Below, one piece after another: positions 52,601 to 54,677 of a DNA stretch of 54,677 bases. A program made the translations under genes and the position numbers. The DNA comes from Streptomyces sp. NRRL WC-3618 (lineage in GTDB: Bacteria > Actinomycetota > Actinomycetes > Streptomycetales > Streptomycetaceae). The notes beneath the pieces were generated by a model that was not told where the DNA came from, did no database searches, and saw only the letters and a program-made list of their open reading frames with translations. The stretch is from the NCBI RefSeq assembly GCF_001280005.1, contig NZ_LGDW01000451.1:1-54677 (forward strand), read 5' to 3'. Every line of letters starts with the position of its first letter. Position 1 is the stretch's first letter.

Positions 52601-52789
52601 GCGCAGGCCGCCGTCGTACGCGGCGACCGGGGCGTCGGCCAGCTTCACCACGTAAGTTCCGGTGGTGTCACTGCGGTTCTCGGTGCCGGCGTGTGCCGAC
52701 ACCGTCATCCCCGCGAGGACGAGGGCCCCTGACAGAAGCGGTGTGAGCACCGCGGCGAGGGATTTCGCACGTATGTAATGGTGGGTCAA
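49685..52789 (-). CDS. Secreted subtilisin-family (S8) serine protease with PA insert
   Basis: A 1034-residue secreted protease. The signal peptide (SLAAVLTPLLSGALVLAGMT, cleavage near AHA-GT) is followed by an I9-type propeptide (YVVKLADAPVAAYDG to about 150), then the S8 domain with Asp in VGVIDAVDP, His in DMHSHGTHIG and Ser in GTSMATPHIAG; a PA domain is inserted between His and Ser. The C-terminal third is made of beta-sandwich (Fn3-like and prepeptidase-like) domains. The start is TTG at 52789 with a modest GGA upstream; no better in-frame start keeps the signal peptide. Not expected to belong to the cluster. Confidence 0.92.
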   Translation of the reverse strand: MTHHYIRAKSLAAVLTPLLSGALVLAGMTVSAHAGTENRSDTTGTYVVKLADAPVAAYDGGLRGLKRTMPASGKRLDPASSASREYVRRLDARRDRVLDAVPGATKLYDYDYTFNGFAARLTAGQAAELARTAGVVSVTRSTVTRPEPAPEPAPAADSGPAAVGKGTAPRSSASGRAAAAPASPPDVPRFLGLSGKKGLWSKLGGPRHAGEGMIVGVIDAVDPKNPMLAAMPEPRPDAAVIARKWHGTCDKGDPADPAHQVSCNNKVIGAAYFRAELTDPQPIDVRSALDMHSHGTHIGTTIAGDYDTPVSIPGTNVRGRLSGLAPQARLAFYKTCWSFGCGEADSLAAIDRAVADGVDVISFSIGGGLTGPANREAMFNAAKAGVFVAAGAGNEGPDTVGNTSPWVTTVAAESHDTDYRATLVLGNGRRITGPAFSEGIPKAPLVYAANAGLPGAEEAEFCAPDTLDADRVRGKIVICDRGGSAAFEYQDRLDELKKAGAVAMVLANTPTSSQDVFAEPTFPTFVVGPRDGKAVKEYAAAKGATARFTATVSTRVEAPSVAAFSSSGPDPASGGDLLKPDIAAPGQLIAAGTVPGGFAGYKGSFGFWEGTSMATPHIAGLATLLKQLHPDWSPMGIKSALMTTATTTDNEGRPITRQTDTAGKTVPATPLDYGAGSPRVTRAADPGLVYDSTSADWTAYLCAVGVEPPTAGACATAPETDPSDLNYPTISVGDVFIRQTVTRTVTNVSSETATYRATLHTPPGYTAKVTPRTLTVAPGAKATYKVAFTRTDAAYDSWRFGTLTWSDTHSAHRVRSQISLRAARLSVPDEVTVTGGKTTVALATRIGWTGRLTATTTGLYAGEKHTGTLTGVDKEGHAEAPPSESGAIKKVRVHVPRDTRLARVAVFSSDHLRGSDLDLFVYDKDGKQVSPSPVEGSDEHADLPPGDYDAYVVQYALPDGTHSQQFTLWTWQLGKSAPDVPATVTPASQQVGTDNRARVTVTWQGTEAGRRYLGLVEYGDGSTGVGRTALTVAP

Positions 52790-52926
52790 CTGAGTTCCAA
52801 GATGGTCGGCCTGGCATGAGTGACGACTCCCCCGCCGCCCATCTCACAGCACTCCGCGCATCCGAGGATCTTGAAAGGTCAATTGTCAGCGTCTCTTCAC
52901 AGTTATTTCACAGAGATAAAGTCGGC
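52790..52926. other. Upstream region of the secreted protease gene
   Basis: No gene is visible. The A+T-rich part around 52870-52925 probably holds the leftward promoter of the protease gene. Confidence 0.35.
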
Positions 52927-53060
52927 CTAAGCCCGCAACTGCCCCTGGACCACTTTCCCGCCGGCGTTCCGCGGCAACTCCCCCCCGAACTCCACCACCC
53001 GCGGCACCTTGTAGTTCGCCATCTCCCGTCGCGCCCAGGCGATCAGGTCGCCCCCGTTAC
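52927..53060 (-). pseudogene. C-terminal remnant of an AMP-binding acyl-CoA ligase
   Basis: The minus-strand frame reads DLIAWARREMANYKVPRVVE, then GGELPRNAGGKVVQGQLR and a TAG stop, the standard C-terminal subdomain of acyl-CoA ligases with the A10 lysine. Upstream of about 53060 similarity stops where IS110-associated sequence begins. Only about 42 residues remain. Confidence 0.7.
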
Positions 53061-53324
53061 CTTTTTCGTGGCCCCGCAATGGGGCGCCTGGCCCCCGGGT
53101 CCGGTATGGCTGTGTGCCCCCTGTCGAAGTGGATGACCTGGGGGGGTGTTGCCGCCGGGCTTCGGGGCACCGCTTGACCGCTGATGAGGGGCCTGACGAC
53201 CGCCTGGTCCGGCGCAACGCCGGGCCGCTTCACGGGCGGCATGTCTGCGTAACGTGGTTGCCGGCCTGTGGTGCCGCAGGGACGGCCGGGAGTTGAGAAG
53301 ACGAGTGGCGAGGGGCACGCGCAC

Positions 53325-54440
53325 ATGGTCGACACGACCGCGATAGATCTCTTCCTCGGCCTGGACCTGGGCAAGGAGTTCCACCACGCCCACGGCCGGA
53401 CCCAGGACGGCAGAACCGTGCACGACAAGCGGCTGCCCAACACCGAGCCGAGACTGCTGGAGCTGTTCACCAGGCTGGTGGCGAAGTTCGGCACCGTTCT
53501 GGTGATCGTGGACCAGGTCGCCAACATTGGCGCACTCCCGCTGACAGTGGCCCGCGCGGCGGGCTGCCGGGTGGCCTACCTGCCCGGGCTGTCGATGCGG
53601 CGGGCCGCCGACCTGCACCCGGGCGAGGCCAAGACCGATGCCCGCGACGCGTTCGTGATCGCCGAGACCGCCCGCACCATGCCGCACACCCTGCGCGCGG
53701 TGGACCGCGACGACGAGGTGCTGGCCGAGCTGACCATGCTCACCGGCTACGACAACGACCTCGCCGGCGAGGTCAACCGCACCACCAACCGGCTGCGCGG
53801 CCTGCTCTCCCAGATCCACCCCTCCCTCGAACGTGTCCTCGGCCCCCGCCTGGCCTACCCCTACATCCAGGCCCTCCTCCAGCGCCACGGCTCCCCGCCC
53901 AGGCTGAAGAAGCTGGGCCGGGCCCGCTGCGAGGCCCTGCTCAAGGCACACGGCTCGCGCAAGGCCCACCACCTCACCACCGAGATCTTCGACGCGCTCG
54001 CCGAGCAGACCCTCGTCGTTCCCGGCACCGAGGCATCCGCGCTGATCGTGCCCGGCCTGGCCGCCCAGCTCGCCGCCGCACACACCCAGCGCCGCCAGGC
54101 CGAGCAGGAGATCGCCGCCCTGCTGGAGGCCCTCCCTCCTTTCCACCTCCTGACGTCCCTGCCCGGCCTGGGCGTCAGGACCACAGCGGCCGTGATCGTC
54201 GCGAGTCGGTGACGGCACGTCCTTCCCCACCGCCAGACACCTCGCCTCCTACGCCGGCCTCGCCCCGGCCACGAAGTCCTCGGGCACCTCCATCCGCGGC
54301 GAGCACGCACCCCACCGCGGCAACCGCCTCCTCAAACGCGCCCTGTTCCAGGCCGCGTTCGCCGCGATCGGCTGCAAAGCCGACCCGTCCTCCCGGACCT
54401 ACTACGACCGCCAACGCGCACGCGGCAAGACCCACACCCA
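53325..54440 (+). pseudogene. IS110-family transposase, frameshifted and truncated
   Basis: From ATG at 53325 the product shows the IS110 DEDD domain (FLGLDLGKEFHHA with the first Asp, IVDQVAN, KTDARDAFVIAE) and the transposase_20 start (LTSLPGLGVRTTAAVIVAS). At about 54193 two bases appear to be missing (GCGAGTCGGTGAC for expected GCGAGCGTCGGTGAC), giving a premature stop at 54212. The rest (GTSFPTARHLASYAGLAP, RGNRLLKRALFQAAF, YYDRQRARGKTHTQ) follows in another frame and ends abruptly near 54440. The catalytic Ser region lies after the shift, so the enzyme is inactive unless recoded. Confidence 0.82.
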
Positions 54441-54677
54441 AGATATTGGGACTGCGAGCGTTGCGCGCCGTGCCCGCGGATGGCAGAAACTCTCGGCATC
54501 CGCTCGCCGCCGGGACGAATTCGCGGCGCCTCGGAGTGCCCCAGTTCACACGGTCCGTGGTGTCAACGGTGGAACAACCCAGGGGTGGTTGACGGTTCCT
54601 CTGTATGTGGCTGCGGAGGGGACAGTGTCCCCGGGCCTCACCAACAGCCCATGGGGACGATCGTCCGGCTGAAGCCC
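54441..54677. other. Right-edge sequence beyond the IS110 junction
   Basis: No gene is recognised. Similarity to the IS110 transposase ends sharply near 54440, so a deletion or another insertion joined unrelated DNA here. A small imperfect inverted repeat around CAACC...GGTTG near 54570-54590 is the only structure seen. Confidence 0.35.

Noticed and set aside
49904..52732. Plus-strand open frame of about 940 codons opposite the protease gene
   Set aside because: Antisense shadow; the minus strand encodes a complete subtilisin with signal peptide and catalytic triad.
1..54677. CRISPR arrays, tRNA or rRNA genes
   Set aside because: No regularly spaced direct repeats and no cloverleaf or rRNA-like sequences were seen on either strand.

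Overview
High GC, GTG starts, GTGA/ATGA gene overlaps, an LmbU-type regulator, DUF397 and EACC1-caspase genes, and rare TTA leucine codons point to a streptomycete or close actinomycete. Most of the window (about 1.97-44.04 kb) is a hybrid NRPS/PKS gene cluster with its own sugar pathway. It is flanked on both sides by broken insertion sequences and gene remnants.

Left edge (1-1.96 kb): the C-terminal part of an FAD-dependent oxidoreductase ending in a strong hairpin, a remnant of a PH-like-domain protein cut by an internally deleted IS3-type element, and a small unidentified ORF.

Cluster core: (a) leftward KS-AT° (6.3-8.8 kb) then NRPS C-A(N-methyltransferase)-T (1.97-6.3 kb), whose specificity residues suggest glycine, hence sarcosine; (b) rightward MbtH, free carrier protein and MFS exporter (8.9-10.7 kb); (c) leftward LmbU-like regulator (10.8-11.6 kb); (d) a six-gene rightward sugar operon (12.1-18.2 kb): GmhA-type isomerase, GmhB-type phosphatase, NAD-dependent epimerase, DUF402-GalT fusion, HddA-type GHMP kinase and GT2 glycosyltransferase, together a route from sedoheptulose-7-P to an NDP-heptose and its transfer; (e) leftward NRPS C-A-T (18.2-21.4 kb); (f) a long rightward operon (21.7-37.9 kb): AMP-ligase, SDR, ACP, PKS KS-AT-DH-KR-ACP, A-less C-T, KS-AT°-ACP°, methyltransferase and ACP-aminotransferase-C; (g) leftward A-T (valine-like code), P450 and cysteine-nucleophile thioesterase (38.4-42.4 kb); (h) a free condensation domain (42.7-44.0 kb).

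Reading of the pathway (inference): an acid is activated onto the free ACP, extended once with malonate and dehydrated to an enoyl chain, joined to an amino acid (probably valine or beta-hydroxyvaline made in trans), extended by a split PKS module, transaminated to a beta-amine, joined to further residues including N-methylglycine, and decorated with a heptose. Two of the three PKS proteins have destroyed AT active sites, and one also has a dead carrier domain, so malonate must be supplied in trans.

Regulation: three divergent intergenic regions carry four near-perfect palindromes related to TGTCTCGCYGGCGAGACA, the likely operators of the LmbU-like regulator. TTA codons in the regulator, exporter, gmhA-type gene, galT fusion and third PKS suggest bldA control.

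Right edge (44.0-54.7 kb): an IS3/IS481-type transposase, an EACC1-caspase-like predicted conflict module, a frameshifted IS6-family transposase, a DUF397 remnant, a secreted subtilisin-family protease, an AMP-ligase C-terminal remnant and a frameshifted IS110-family transposase.
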